Shown here: piece by piece, positions 7,514 through 14,976 of the stretch
Position numbering within the stretch: the stretch's first letter is position 1
How the letters are laid out: each line of letters begins with the position of its first letter
Notes under the pieces: generated by a model
Databases searched by the model: none
Seen by the model: the letters and a program-made list of their open reading frames with translations, nothing else
What the model was told of the DNA's origin: nothing
Made by a program: the position numbers and the translations under genes
Assembly: GCA_944380185.1 (NCBI GenBank)
Contig: CALWGV010000064.1
Coordinates: 1 to 43,065, forward strand
Length of the DNA stretch: 43,065 nucleotides
From: an uncultured Lachnospiraceae bacterium
Lineage (GTDB): Bacteria > Bacillota > Clostridia > Lachnospirales > Lachnospiraceae
Reading direction: 5' to 3'

Positions 7514-7885
7514 ATGGCAAAGTTGACTACTGCTGAGTTTATCGAAGCGATCAAAGAGCTGAGCGTTCTGGAGCTGAACGAGCTGGTAAAGGCCTGCGAG
7601 GAGGAGTTCGGTGTATCCGCCGCTGCTGGCGTGGTTGTGGCTGCTGCCGGCCCTGCTGCTGAGGCTGAGGAGAAGACCGAGTTCGACGTGGAGCTGACCG
7701 AGATCGGTTCCGAGAAGGTTAAGGTTATCAAGGCTGTTCGTGAGCTGACCGGCCTGGGCTTAAAGGAAGCCAAGGACGCTGTGGACAGCGCTCCCAAGGT
7801 GCTGAAGCAGGGCGTGTCCAAGGAAGAGGCAGAGGCTGCCAAGAAGGCTCTGGAGGAAGTTGGAGCCAAGGTTACCCTGAAATAA
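7514..7885 (+). CDS. rplL: 50S ribosomal protein L7/L12
   Basis: A 123-residue L7/L12 with the N-terminal dimerisation domain ([30 protein letters not shown]), an Ala-rich hinge (~38-52) and the factor-binding C-terminal domain ([29 protein letters not shown]). GGAGG precedes the ATG at 7514. In nearly all Firmicutes rpoB follows; here the sequence runs into degraded insertion elements. Confidence 0.97.
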   Translation: MAKLTTAEFIEAIKELSVLELNELVKACEEEFGVSAAAGVVVAAAGPAAEAEEKTEFDVELTEIGSEKVKVIKAVRELTGLGLKEAKDAVDSAPKVLKQGVSKEEAEAAKKALEEVGAKVTLK

Positions 7886-8010
7886 TTCAGAGGGAAATTC
7901 AGCCCGAGATAATCGATTATTGCAAATCATTTATTTGCGGCAAAATGCAGGTTGTGAAATAGCAAGTTAAGAAGAAGGAACTGTCAGAAAATAGATAATT
8001 CCAAACAGGA

Positions 8011-8315
8011 GGGGTGTCCCGAAACTATGAATTTTTGGATTTATAGGAAAGGAGCATCCCTTTCTTTTATTGAAAAGCTTTTTGATGGTCTGAACAACGG
8101 CACTATTCCTTGTCCTTCCAGTGCCATTTTTGTGATATTATGGGCAATTGATAATAGTCCCCATTCTATTTCTGCTTTTTTCTTTCAAAAAAATCGATGG
8201 AACAACCAACAGCCTTTGATCCTTCCGACAGTCTGTTCCACTTCCATTACTCTTTGTGAACGCAGCTCCAGCCCTCAGAACAAAGGTTTTCATTTGCTTG
8301 TTTTTTTAATTCATT
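8011..8315 (-). mobile_element. IS1182-family element, 3' end remnant
   Basis: Read on the minus strand, the conceptual product LRSQRVMEVEQTVGRIKGCWLFHRF, then after a one-base shift KAEIEWGLLSIAHNITKMALEGQG, matches the C-terminal end of IS1182-type DDE transposases (VEQ-FG-IK ... EWGLL-IAHN). The outer end GGGGTGTCCCGAAAC (8011-8025) looks like the inverted repeat of this family. At least one frameshift is present and the 5' part is missing, cut at the junction with the IS3-like remnant near 8315. A plus-strand frame here is only a shadow. Confidence 0.7.
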
Positions 8316-8324
8316 TAATTAGTG

Positions 8325-9024
8325 CGAAAACTTTATGGTCTTTAGTTTCCCAGACTTGCTCCCTGGTCTTTTAGATCGGACAATAGAGATCTCAGATCTG
8401 CATTCATATATTTATGAATAGTTCTGCTGCTGTTTCCAGATAGACCTTTATGCTGCGGTAGCCATCAATACCGTTATGGCTGTGGTAGACTTCTTCGATC
8501 TGATCGTAGACCTCTGCTCTTTTGGCGTAATAATCTGCCTTTCGGTGTTTCTTTATAATAGGCATTCAGATAGATTTTCGATCGCCGCAATTACCAGCGA
8601 ACACCGAATTCTTCATGATACTGGTCAATGAATCGGTAAGCTCCTAACCGATTTTTTTTGCAAAGAATGCCACTGCTTTTTTAGGAAGGCAATCTCTTTG
8701 TGTAACTCTTCATTCTCATGTTTTAACCGAAGGTTTTCTTTCATGGAATCATAATCTTCTTTGTCCTGAGAGCTCATCTGGCAGTCTTCGCGGAACTCAC
8801 TGCGCCATTTAGAAATACTGGTTTTGGATATACCATACTCAGCAGTGATGTTTTTGTGGGTTCGCCCCTCCTCTTCGTGGAGACGAACAATCTTCTTTTT
8901 GAATTCGGGAGTGTAATTTTGTGACATAATGAGTATTTCTTTTCTGCTTCTGTTTTTGATTACATCTCATTAGCCACTCTCGCTACGACTTTATTATAGC
9001 ACTTTATAGGACTGGGAGTGGACA
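8325..9024 (-). mobile_element. IS3-family element remnant
   Basis: On the minus strand an intact orfA (8625-8927) is followed by a broken orfB. Recognisable orfB pieces in different frames are YRFIDQYHEEFGVRW, then ADYYAKRAEVYDQIEEVYHSHNGIDGYRS, then IHKYMNADLRSLL. The upstream end is TGTCCACTCCCAGTCC (minus strand, ending at 9024), an inverted-repeat-like terminus starting with TG. The DDE core and right end are lost, so the element cannot move by itself. Confidence 0.75.
8625..8927 (-). pseudogene. IS3-family OrfA (remnant element)
   Basis: The frame encodes 100 residues. The N-terminus MSQNYTPEFKKKIVRLHEEEGRTHKNITAEYGISKTSISKWRSEF is the helix-turn-helix of IS3-family OrfA, and residues ~60-85 form the leucine-zipper coiled coil (ENLRLKHENEELHKEIAFLKK). 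After LKK the frame runs into unrelated residues. A -1 shift at the C-TAAAAAAG run gives the expected AVAFFAKKIG and then a stop, as in programmed OrfA-OrfB frameshift sites. Since orfB is broken, the gene is probably inert. Confidence 0.75.
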
Positions 9025-9255
9025 GCCATTATGCGGCAACAATAGCCTACGACCGTAAAGGATACTGGGTCGTTCAATGCCGTAAACAAGGCGGTCAACT
9101 GGGCATTAAACAAAGAAAGACTGATAAACAGGGGCATTTATGACTTAGCCGTAGCCTATCAGTCTGTGCACATCAACTATTGAAACCGCTGTGTACCGAA
9201 CGGTATGCATGGTGGTGTGAGAGGACGAGAGTTAATCACTCGCTCCTACTCAATT
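9025..9255 (+). mobile_element. Group II intron, 3' end remnant
   Basis: The frame at about 9080-9183 reads NAVNKAVNWALNKERLINRGIYDLAVAYQSVHINY-stop, the C-terminal end of a group II intron reverse transcriptase. An upstream piece, AYDRKGYW, lies in another frame, so there is one frameshift. Right after the stop come ACCGCTGTGTACC-GAAC-GGTATGCATGGTGGT and the tail GTGTGAGAGGACGAGAG ... CTCCTACTCAATT, which match domains V and VI and the usual 3' end of clostridial introns. The intron is cut on its 5' side by the IS3-like terminus at 9024. Confidence 0.72.
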
Positions 9256-9418
9256 CAGGTGCCCTTTAAGTTACTTCATGACTTTTGAGATCCTCTTCTG
9301 TTATTCCTCAAAGCTGTCTGCTTAATGTGGCCAGGGCTCTCCGGAAAATATGACCCTGCTGTGCAGAAAGCGGCTATTTGCACCGTTATGATATAGCATG
9401 GGTTATATATATGGCGAA

Positions 9419-10681
9419 TTATACTTTAGACAAGGTGAGAGTATATCCACCACCTGCAGGAAAGCCATTGGTGTATGATGCAAATACATTGATTTTGTCT
9501 TTGGCCTCACCTCCTAAATGAGAAGGAACCAAGTGTGCATGCAAATCATTTGGATTAGGAGGAATTATTTGGTACCGGAAAATGTACTTTCTCCATCTTC
9601 TACTTTTCAAAAAGTTCCCCGTAAAATTTGCTCTTATGCAATATTGACCACATGGGTATTCTATAACTTTTGATTGAAAAAAGAGATCGGGACTAATTTC
9701 ATAGGTGCTTTCATAGATAACTTGATCGCTACTGTGAGCTTTTGTTTTAACTTCAATAACCCCGCTCGAGATATACGGCGACCAATTATCTTTGGCTGAA
9801 TTTTTCGGCTTATATCTCCGTACTAGACCTGAGGTTGTTTCCCCGTTTACAATTACCTTGCCATCTTCATAAGATTTTAATCCTTGGTCAATCTTTAAAA
9901 ATTGAGACGAAAAAGTCTGGATTATATCTGTGTCAGAAAGGTTTACAATAACATAAGAAGTAATTGTCCTTACTCGTATCTTCCCTTTGGTTTCGCCTTT
10001 ACTGATAACAATATTTCTTTCATATTCTTTGTAAAACACATAATTTTCCGATCTATCTTTCTGATTAAAAACCGTTAGGTTACGTGTTTTTAAATATGCT
10101 TGTTGAAGCGCTAACTTTGCTCTTTCTTGGTCATTTTTTTCGGCCCAATTGACCGATAAATTATCAATAATAGGAAGTCTATTTCTATAATGTACAATTT
10201 TAGTTTGAAAACATTCACATGTTAACGCTTGTTGATCTCGATTTACATTTATTAGATGAAGTTTCTTGACTTCCTCTTGTAGTCTTTCTGCTAATGCAAC
10301 AGGAAAAAATGTTGTGTCAAAGCGATATTGGTAATAGTCAGAACCGATAAATCCGGCGTGTTCTCCATTTCTGATTCCAGGCAATGTTATTACAAGCTTG
10401 GTGGACGGTTGCCCTTTACTTCGGATTACTCCAGATTCATTAAGGCAGTATTCACTTTTTTTGTATTCGTTTGATAAAACAATGATATCTAACCTTGTTT
10501 TTTTGAGTGCTGCAAACACGTCATCCGAGATCTTATCATGAACACCCGATCTATAGTCGGAACTACAGAAAATGTTTTCTCTCTTAACCCCTAAGCTTAC
10601 TAAATAATTGAGTAGCAGAGTTACAAAATCCTTATTCTTTTCCGAATGACTAATAAAAATTTTCTTTTTTCCTTTCATCAT
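9419..10681 (-). CDS. TIR-domain protein with unrecognised C-terminal domain
   Basis: A 420-residue protein. Residues ~5-130 form a TIR domain: KIFISHSEKNKDFVTLLLNYLVSLGV, then NIFCSSDYRSGVHDKISDDVFAALKKTRLDIIVLSNEYKKSEYCLNESG, where the Glu of CLNE is at the position of the catalytic Glu of NADase TIR domains. Bacterial TIR proteins often kill or arrest the cell by NAD+ destruction after sensing phage. Residues ~165-420 are predicted beta-rich with a basic patch (KSRRWRKYIFRY) and a Gly-rich end (GFPAGGGYTLTL); I recognise no family, and it may be the sensor. There are no membrane helices. GGGGG lies seven bases before the ATG at 10681. It is A+T-rich and surrounded by element remnants, so probably acquired. 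No partner gene is adjacent. Confidence 0.78.
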   Translation of the reverse strand: MMKGKKKIFISHSEKNKDFVTLLLNYLVSLGVKRENIFCSSDYRSGVHDKISDDVFAALKKTRLDIIVLSNEYKKSEYCLNESGVIRSKGQPSTKLVITLPGIRNGEHAGFIGSDYYQYRFDTTFFPVALAERLQEEVKKLHLINVNRDQQALTCECFQTKIVHYRNRLPIIDNLSVNWAEKNDQERAKLALQQAYLKTRNLTVFNQKDRSENYVFYKEYERNIVISKGETKGKIRVRTITSYVIVNLSDTDIIQTFSSQFLKIDQGLKSYEDGKVIVNGETTSGLVRRYKPKNSAKDNWSPYISSGVIEVKTKAHSSDQVIYESTYEISPDLFFQSKVIEYPCGQYCIRANFTGNFLKSRRWRKYIFRYQIIPPNPNDLHAHLVPSHLGGEAKDKINVFASYTNGFPAGGGYTLTLSKV

Positions 10682-10684
10682 CAC

Positions 10685-10973
10685 AAATCCCCCTTTATAG
10701 TATTATTTCTTATAATTCTTATTTTAACATAAAAAGGAGATTATGGAAATAAAAGTATATAATAAATCTGTTTTTTATTAGTATGATTTTTACGCAAAAT
10801 TAATCATATCCCAACTTGGTTCCTGCCTTCGGCCTCGCCTGTAATAAAAACTTTACGCCGGGGCAGAATTGTAGTATCCTTGAAGGAGAAAAATCTGGCA
10901 GAAAAGAATTCACAGGTCCCGCGGCAGGGGTATTTTGGGGCGGGGCATGTTGGATGGACGGAGGATAGGCGGC
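10685..10973. other. Intergenic region between divergent genes
   Basis: This stretch separates the minus-strand TIR gene from the plus-strand hydrolase. The half near the TIR gene is A+T-rich, the other half returns to the G+C-rich composition of the chromosome, so the right edge of the acquired island lies near 10800. A 12-codon frame at 10743 (MEIKVYNKSVFY) with AAAGGAG before it is too short to call. TTTACG (10852-10857) and TATCCT (10875-10880), 17 bases apart, could be the hydrolase promoter. Confidence 0.4.
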
Positions 10974-11951
10974 ATGACAGAAGATTTAACGGGAGACTTG
11001 ACAGGAGACAGGGGTGGCAGTCGATATGGAGAAAAAGCGGACAAGGTCATCGCGTCGGGGATCTACGAGAGGGCCTGGCGCGGTGAGCGGGAGGAGGAGC
11101 TGAGTCTGGCGCTCCTCGGCCAGCGCGTGAGGCTGCCGGAGCAGCCGGACTGCGGGGAGGGAGACGAGCTGCGTCCTCTGTGCTATGTCCGTCAGATGAA
11201 GAAGATAGGTCCGGTGCTTCTCGATATCCATGGAGGAGGCTTCGTGGAGGGGACGGCGGGAGCGGATGATGCGCTCTGCGATTATTATCATCGCAGATTG
11301 GGAATCGCCGTGGTCTCGCTGGATTACCGCAAAGCGCCGGCTTATCCTTATCCTGCGGCCCTTCGCGATATTGCAGCCCAGGTGGAATGGCTGTGCCGGG
11401 AGCGTCCCTGGGGGATCCGGCCGGAGCAGATGATCATCATGGGACACAGCGCCGGCGGCAATCTGGCGGCGGCCTACTGTCTGCTGGCGGTTAGAGAGGG
11501 ACTGCCACGGCCGGCAGCGCAGATCCTGGATTACCCTTATCTGGATCTCCAGATGGACTGCGGCGACAGACCGGCTATGCCGGAGGCCATCTCACCCGGC
11601 ATCATGGAGGTCTTTCGGCGGGCCTACGACGGCGGGCAGGGGAGAATGGGAGAGAGTCTGATGTCGCCGGTCTGTGCTGCGCAGGAGGAGCTTGCGGGAC
11701 TGCCGCCGGCTTTTCTTGTCACCTGCGGCCGGGACAGCCTGTGTCCGGAGGGACGGCGGTACGGAGAGCTTTTGCAGAAAGCCGGCGTTCCCGTTGCCAG
11801 GCTGCACTGCGCAGAGGCGCAGCACGGTTTTATCGAGCACACCTTTAATGCCCGCTCCCGCTTTGCGGCGGCGGCCGAGCAGAAGGAGATGGCGCGCAGG
11901 ACGGTGGAACAGACGGCTCAGTGGATCGAGATGATGGTCAGCAGTATATAA
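10974..11951 (+). CDS. Alpha/beta hydrolase, HSL/acetyl-esterase type
   Basis: A 325-residue protein of the hormone-sensitive-lipase group. LLDIHGGGFVEG holds the oxyanion HGGG motif; MGHSAGGNLAAA holds the nucleophile Ser; the Asp of CGRDSLCPEG and His of AQHGF complete the triad. It should hydrolyse small esters or amides in the cytoplasm; no signal peptide is seen. The start is uncertain: ATG at 10974 has GGAGG nine bases upstream, ATG at 10947 and TTG at 10935 are also in frame. mscS follows 38 bases later and may be co-transcribed. Confidence 0.85.
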   Translation: MTEDLTGDLTGDRGGSRYGEKADKVIASGIYERAWRGEREEELSLALLGQRVRLPEQPDCGEGDELRPLCYVRQMKKIGPVLLDIHGGGFVEGTAGADDALCDYYHRRLGIAVVSLDYRKAPAYPYPAALRDIAAQVEWLCRERPWGIRPEQMIIMGHSAGGNLAAAYCLLAVREGLPRPAAQILDYPYLDLQMDCGDRPAMPEAISPGIMEVFRRAYDGGQGRMGESLMSPVCAAQEELAGLPPAFLVTCGRDSLCPEGRRYGELLQKAGVPVARLHCAEAQHGFIEHTFNARSRFAAAAEQKEMARRTVEQTAQWIEMMVSSI

Positions 11952-11989
11952 GGCAAGGCATACAACTGCCGTACAAGGAGGAAATATAG

Positions 11990-12979
11990 ATGCTGGAGAA
12001 GGCAGGAATGCTGAGATTTTTGATGACGGAGGCTGCCGCCGAGACGGCGGCCGGATCGGCCGGGGAGACGGCAGCGCAGACCGAGGGCGCGGAGCTTTTG
12101 GCCGAAGAGCTGGCAGGCCAGGTGGACCGCTGGAAAGGGATCAGTCTGGCGGATTTTCTGGACACCTATGTGCCGGTAGTGGTGGACTATATTCTGCGGA
12201 TTGCTCTGGCCCTGGTAATTTTTGCCGTGGGGCGCAAGGTAATCCGCTCCCTGGTGCGGCTGATGGACAGGACGCTGGAGCGTCACGGCGTGGAAGTGAC
12301 GGTGCGCAAGTTTCTGCGCAATGTGCTGACGGCGGTGGGTTATGTCTGTCTGGTTATGATCCTTCTGCAGACGGTGGGTGTGGCGGCGACCTCTCTGACG
12401 GCTGCCTTCGCCTCCGCCGGTGTGACGGTGGGCCTGGCCTTGCAGGGCAGCCTGTCCAATCTGGCCGGAGGAATTCTCATCCTGTTAATGAAGCCCTTTG
12501 TCATCGGCGACTATATCATACAGGGAAGCGATGAGGGCACGGTGACGGAGATCGGCCTGGTGTACACGAAGCTTTTGACCAGTGACAACCGTGTGGTGAT
12601 GATTCCCAACGGTCAGCTGTCCGACGACAGTCTGACCAATGTGACCTCCAGCACCACCAGAAGACTGGATATAACCGTGGGAATCTCCTACAATGCAGAC
12701 CTTAAGGATGCCAAAGCTATTCTGGACCGTCTGGGGCGGGAGGATCCGGCCAGGCTTCCCGACCAGGAGATGAACGTGTTTGTGTCGGAGCTGGGAGACA
12801 GTGCAGTCATCCTGGGTCTTCGCTTCTGGGTGAATAACGGCGACTACTGGCAGGCCAAATGGCGCTTGAATGAGCAGATCAAGCTGGAGTTTGACGCGGC
12901 AGGAATTGAGATTCCTTATAATCAGCTGGATGTGCATCTTACAGGGGCCGGGGATGCAAAAAATATTAAAAAATTATAA
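11990..12979 (+). CDS. mscS: Small-conductance mechanosensitive channel, MscS family
   Basis: A 329-residue MscS-type channel. The N-terminal ~50 residues are an Ala/Glu-rich extension. Membrane helices lie at about 60-82 and 103-125, and the pore helix TM3 is AGVTVGLALQGSLSNLAGG followed by PFVIGDYI. The beta domain (GTVTEIGLVYTKLLTSDNRVVMIPNGQL) and the alpha/beta tail follow. It opens under tension to protect against hypo-osmotic shock. AAGGAGGAAAT precedes the ATG. Confidence 0.93.
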   Translation: MLEKAGMLRFLMTEAAAETAAGSAGETAAQTEGAELLAEELAGQVDRWKGISLADFLDTYVPVVVDYILRIALALVIFAVGRKVIRSLVRLMDRTLERHGVEVTVRKFLRNVLTAVGYVCLVMILLQTVGVAATSLTAAFASAGVTVGLALQGSLSNLAGGILILLMKPFVIGDYIIQGSDEGTVTEIGLVYTKLLTSDNRVVMIPNGQLSDDSLTNVTSSTTRRLDITVGISYNADLKDAKAILDRLGREDPARLPDQEMNVFVSELGDSAVILGLRFWVNNGDYWQAKWRLNEQIKLEFDAAGIEIPYNQLDVHLTGAGDAKNIKKL

Positions 12980-12987
12980 AAAGGGGA

Positions 12988-13016
12988 TTGACAGTCGGCC
13001 TGTTCCGTGTTAAAGT
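12988..13016 (+). promoter_or_regulatory. Promoter of the yhf-like cluster
   Basis: A perfect TTGACA (12988-12993), 17 bases, TAAAGT (13011-13016). Transcription would start near 13023, right at the edge of a perfect dyad, so a repressor bound there would block it. Confidence 0.72.
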
Positions 13017-13023
13017 TTAGATA

Positions 13024-13042
13024 ACAAAATACATTATTTTGT
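13024..13042. promoter_or_regulatory. Perfect 19-bp dyad, probable YhfZ operator
   Basis: ACAAAATA-CAT-TATTTTGT is an exact inverted repeat directly downstream of the promoter -10. The overlapping 15-mer ATTATTTTGTACATT (13033-13047) recurs with two differences, on the other strand, before the next gene. Position and repetition suggest autoregulation by the adjacent GntR-like protein; this is inference. Confidence 0.6.
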
Positions 13043-13109
13043 ACATTCAAAAAGCAGTCCTGTTTTGCGGCTGCAGTACAGTGGCTGATGGGGAGGGGAG
13101 GCGCGGCAG

Positions 13110-14030
13110 ATGGGCAGTGCATTGTATCAGAAGATTGGACTTACCGTGAGCCGGATGGCGCAGGATTTGATGAGCCGTGCGGAAGGCGAGAGGATCCCCT
13201 CCATTTCCGAGTACCAGGAGAAGTTCCAGGTCTCCAGGGGGACGGTGCAGAACAGCTTCGCCTACCTGAAGGAAAAGGGAGCTGTCGTCCTGGTGAGCCG
13301 GGGGCATATGGGGACGTTCATTGAGCATCTGGATTATCGGAGGCTTCAGGAGTGCAGTCTGAACAAGGGGCTTCTGGGCAGTATGCCTCTTCCTTATTCG
13401 GTGCTGTACCAGGGATTGGCCACGGCTCTCTACCACGAGCTCCGTCCTTTTGAGTTTAATCTGGTCTACACCAGAGGCTCGGAAAGCCGTCTCATGCTGG
13501 TGGGCGACGGCGTCTACCAGTTTACGGCCTGCAGCCGTTATGCGGCCCAGGAGTCCATCAAGAATCATCTGGATGTGGAGATTGCCGTGGATCTGGGACC
13601 GGGCACCTACCTGTCCCGCCACGTACTGATCCTGCGGGATAAAAATGCCAGGGGCATTGAACCGGGGATGAAGGTGGCCTATGACCGGACCTCTCTGGAC
13701 CAGAGAGATATCACCGGACAGATCACAGCCGGGATCAGCGGCATACAGTTCGTGGAGCTGCGTGCCCATCAGACGGTGACGGCCATTCGGGCAGGGATTA
13801 TCGATGCCGGAGTATGGAATGTGGATGAGATCGTGGAATCCGGATACAGAGATCTGCATATGGTATTTTTGGATAATATTCTGGATGTGAGCAGCTTTTC
13901 TTCGGCGGTGCTGGTGATCCGCCGGGGGGAGGAGGCCCTGGGACAGCTTCTCAGGCGCTATGTAAAGCCTGACGAGGTCAGGGAGATTCAAAAGGGCGTA
14001 AAATCCGGGGCGATCTCCGCAGACTACTGA
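13110..14030 (+). CDS. yhfZ: YhfZ-like transcriptional regulator
   Basis: A 306-residue protein. Residues ~10-70 form a GntR-type winged helix-turn-helix (LTVSRMAQDLMSRAEGERIPSISEYQEKFQVSRGTVQNSFAYLKEKGAV). The remainder has the alpha/beta shape of a periplasmic-binding-protein-like effector domain, as in E. coli YhfZ. It heads a cluster of yhf homologues on the same strand and has a promoter with a perfect dyad just upstream, so it likely senses the pathway's substrate and controls it. The start at 13110 is ATG; an earlier in-frame start gives no better fit. Confidence 0.82.
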   Translation: MGSALYQKIGLTVSRMAQDLMSRAEGERIPSISEYQEKFQVSRGTVQNSFAYLKEKGAVVLVSRGHMGTFIEHLDYRRLQECSLNKGLLGSMPLPYSVLYQGLATALYHELRPFEFNLVYTRGSESRLMLVGDGVYQFTACSRYAAQESIKNHLDVEIAVDLGPGTYLSRHVLILRDKNARGIEPGMKVAYDRTSLDQRDITGQITAGISGIQFVELRAHQTVTAIRAGIIDAGVWNVDEIVESGYRDLHMVFLDNILDVSSFSSAVLVIRRGEEALGQLLRRYVKPDEVREIQKGVKSGAISADY

Positions 14031-14080
14031 TCTGCGGAGAGTATGCTTCCGGGATATATAAATGGTATTTTTTTAACCAT

Positions 14081-14095
14081 AATATACAAAATTAT
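14081..14095. promoter_or_regulatory. Second copy of the YhfZ operator-like sequence
   Basis: The reverse complement of 14081-14095 is ATAATTTTGTATATT, identical at 13 of 15 positions to the operator-like sequence at 13033-13047. It lies ~38 bases before the yhfY-like gene, in a short A+T-rich stretch within otherwise G+C-rich DNA. Confidence 0.5.
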
Positions 14096-14132
14096 GTACA
14101 AGCGTCATGATGTACAGCCTTCAGGAGGAAAT

Positions 14133-14480
14133 ATGTTAAAGCAGAGAATGGAGATTTTGAGGGATGCAGGGGTGATAAGCGCGGAGATCGCCGACTTTAT
14201 GGATAAGGTCATCGATCTTCTGGCGGAGAAGTTCCCCGATGCAGGGCAGGAAAAGCTGGAGATGTTTACCACGCATCTGGCCATGGCGGCGGAGAGAATC
14301 CGCAAGGGGGAGACGGTGGATGAGCTGGGCGATGAGGCCTGGGAGGAGATTCAGGGGAGCGAGCATTTTGCCGAGGCCAGAGATTTCCTGAATGAAATGC
14401 TGGCGCTCTGCCCGGTGGAATTTCCGGAGGGCGAGAGCAGATTTATGCTGCTGCACATCTGCAGCATGCTGACGGACTGA
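14133..14480 (+). CDS. yhfY: YhfY-like PRD-domain protein
   Basis: A 115-residue, all-helical acidic protein (MLKQRMEILRDAGVISAEIADFMDKVIDLL). It matches the size and helical pattern of a single PTS regulation domain, as in E. coli YhfY. The conserved-His region may be THLAMAAERI. By analogy it would tune YhfZ or sense sugar phosphorylation. The ATG at 14133 follows AGGAGG. A 118-base gap without clear features separates it from yhfU. Confidence 0.7.
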   Translation: MLKQRMEILRDAGVISAEIADFMDKVIDLLAEKFPDAGQEKLEMFTTHLAMAAERIRKGETVDELGDEAWEEIQGSEHFAEARDFLNEMLALCPVEFPEGESRFMLLHICSMLTD

Positions 14481-14598
14481 GATGCGGCAGAGTCGGCAAA
14501 GAAAAACAGAACGTGAAAGCAGAACGTGACTGCCGGGGCCGCATATAAGGCGAAAGGCAGTTGACGATAAACAGCAAAGCAGAAAGGAGGAGGTTTGC

Positions 14599-14970
14599 AT
14601 GATAAGGATTGTCGTAGGAGGACAGATCAACAAACAGGAAATTGCGGACTTCACGAAAAAGTTCCTCGGTGACAAGGCATCTGTGGACATCAAGGGGGAC
14701 TTGGATGCCGCTATGGCGCTCAAGAATGGGCAGTACGATTATTACATCGGCGCCTGCAACACCGGAGGCGGCGGAGCTTTAGCTCTGGCGCTGGCCCTTT
14801 TGGGGGCGGAAAACTGCGCTACTATTTCCATGCCGGGCAAGATCCTTCCCGATGAAGAGATCGTAGCTGCGGTTAACAAGGGAAAGAAGGCCTTTGGCTT
14901 TACGGCACAGCACGCGGAAAATGTGCTGCCGGTTCTGCTTAAAGCCATCACTGAAAAAGAAGGAGAGTAA
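14599..14970 (+). CDS. yhfU: DUF2620 family protein, YhfU-like
   Basis: A 123-residue cytoplasmic protein (MIRIVVGGQINKQEIADF ... YYIGACNTGGGGALALALALLGAENCATISMPGK) of the DUF2620/YhfU family. The Gly-rich GACNTGGGGALA resembles a ligand- or phosphate-binding loop. Its reaction is unknown. AGGAGGAGG lies before the ATG. yhfT begins six bases after it, and the two always-adjacent genes may form a unit with the transporter. Confidence 0.8.
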   Translation: MIRIVVGGQINKQEIADFTKKFLGDKASVDIKGDLDAAMALKNGQYDYYIGACNTGGGGALALALALLGAENCATISMPGKILPDEEIVAAVNKGKKAFGFTAQHAENVLPVLLKAITEKEGE

Positions 14971-14976
14971 AAGAGT

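Noticed and set aside
8027-8374. A 115-codon plus-strand frame
   Set aside because: The opposite strand reads as the end of an IS1182-family transposase joined to IS3 remnants, and the plus-strand product resembles nothing.
10743-10781. A 12-codon frame with a good ribosome binding site beside the TIR gene
   Set aside because: It is too short to support, lies in A+T-rich DNA and has no recognisable content.
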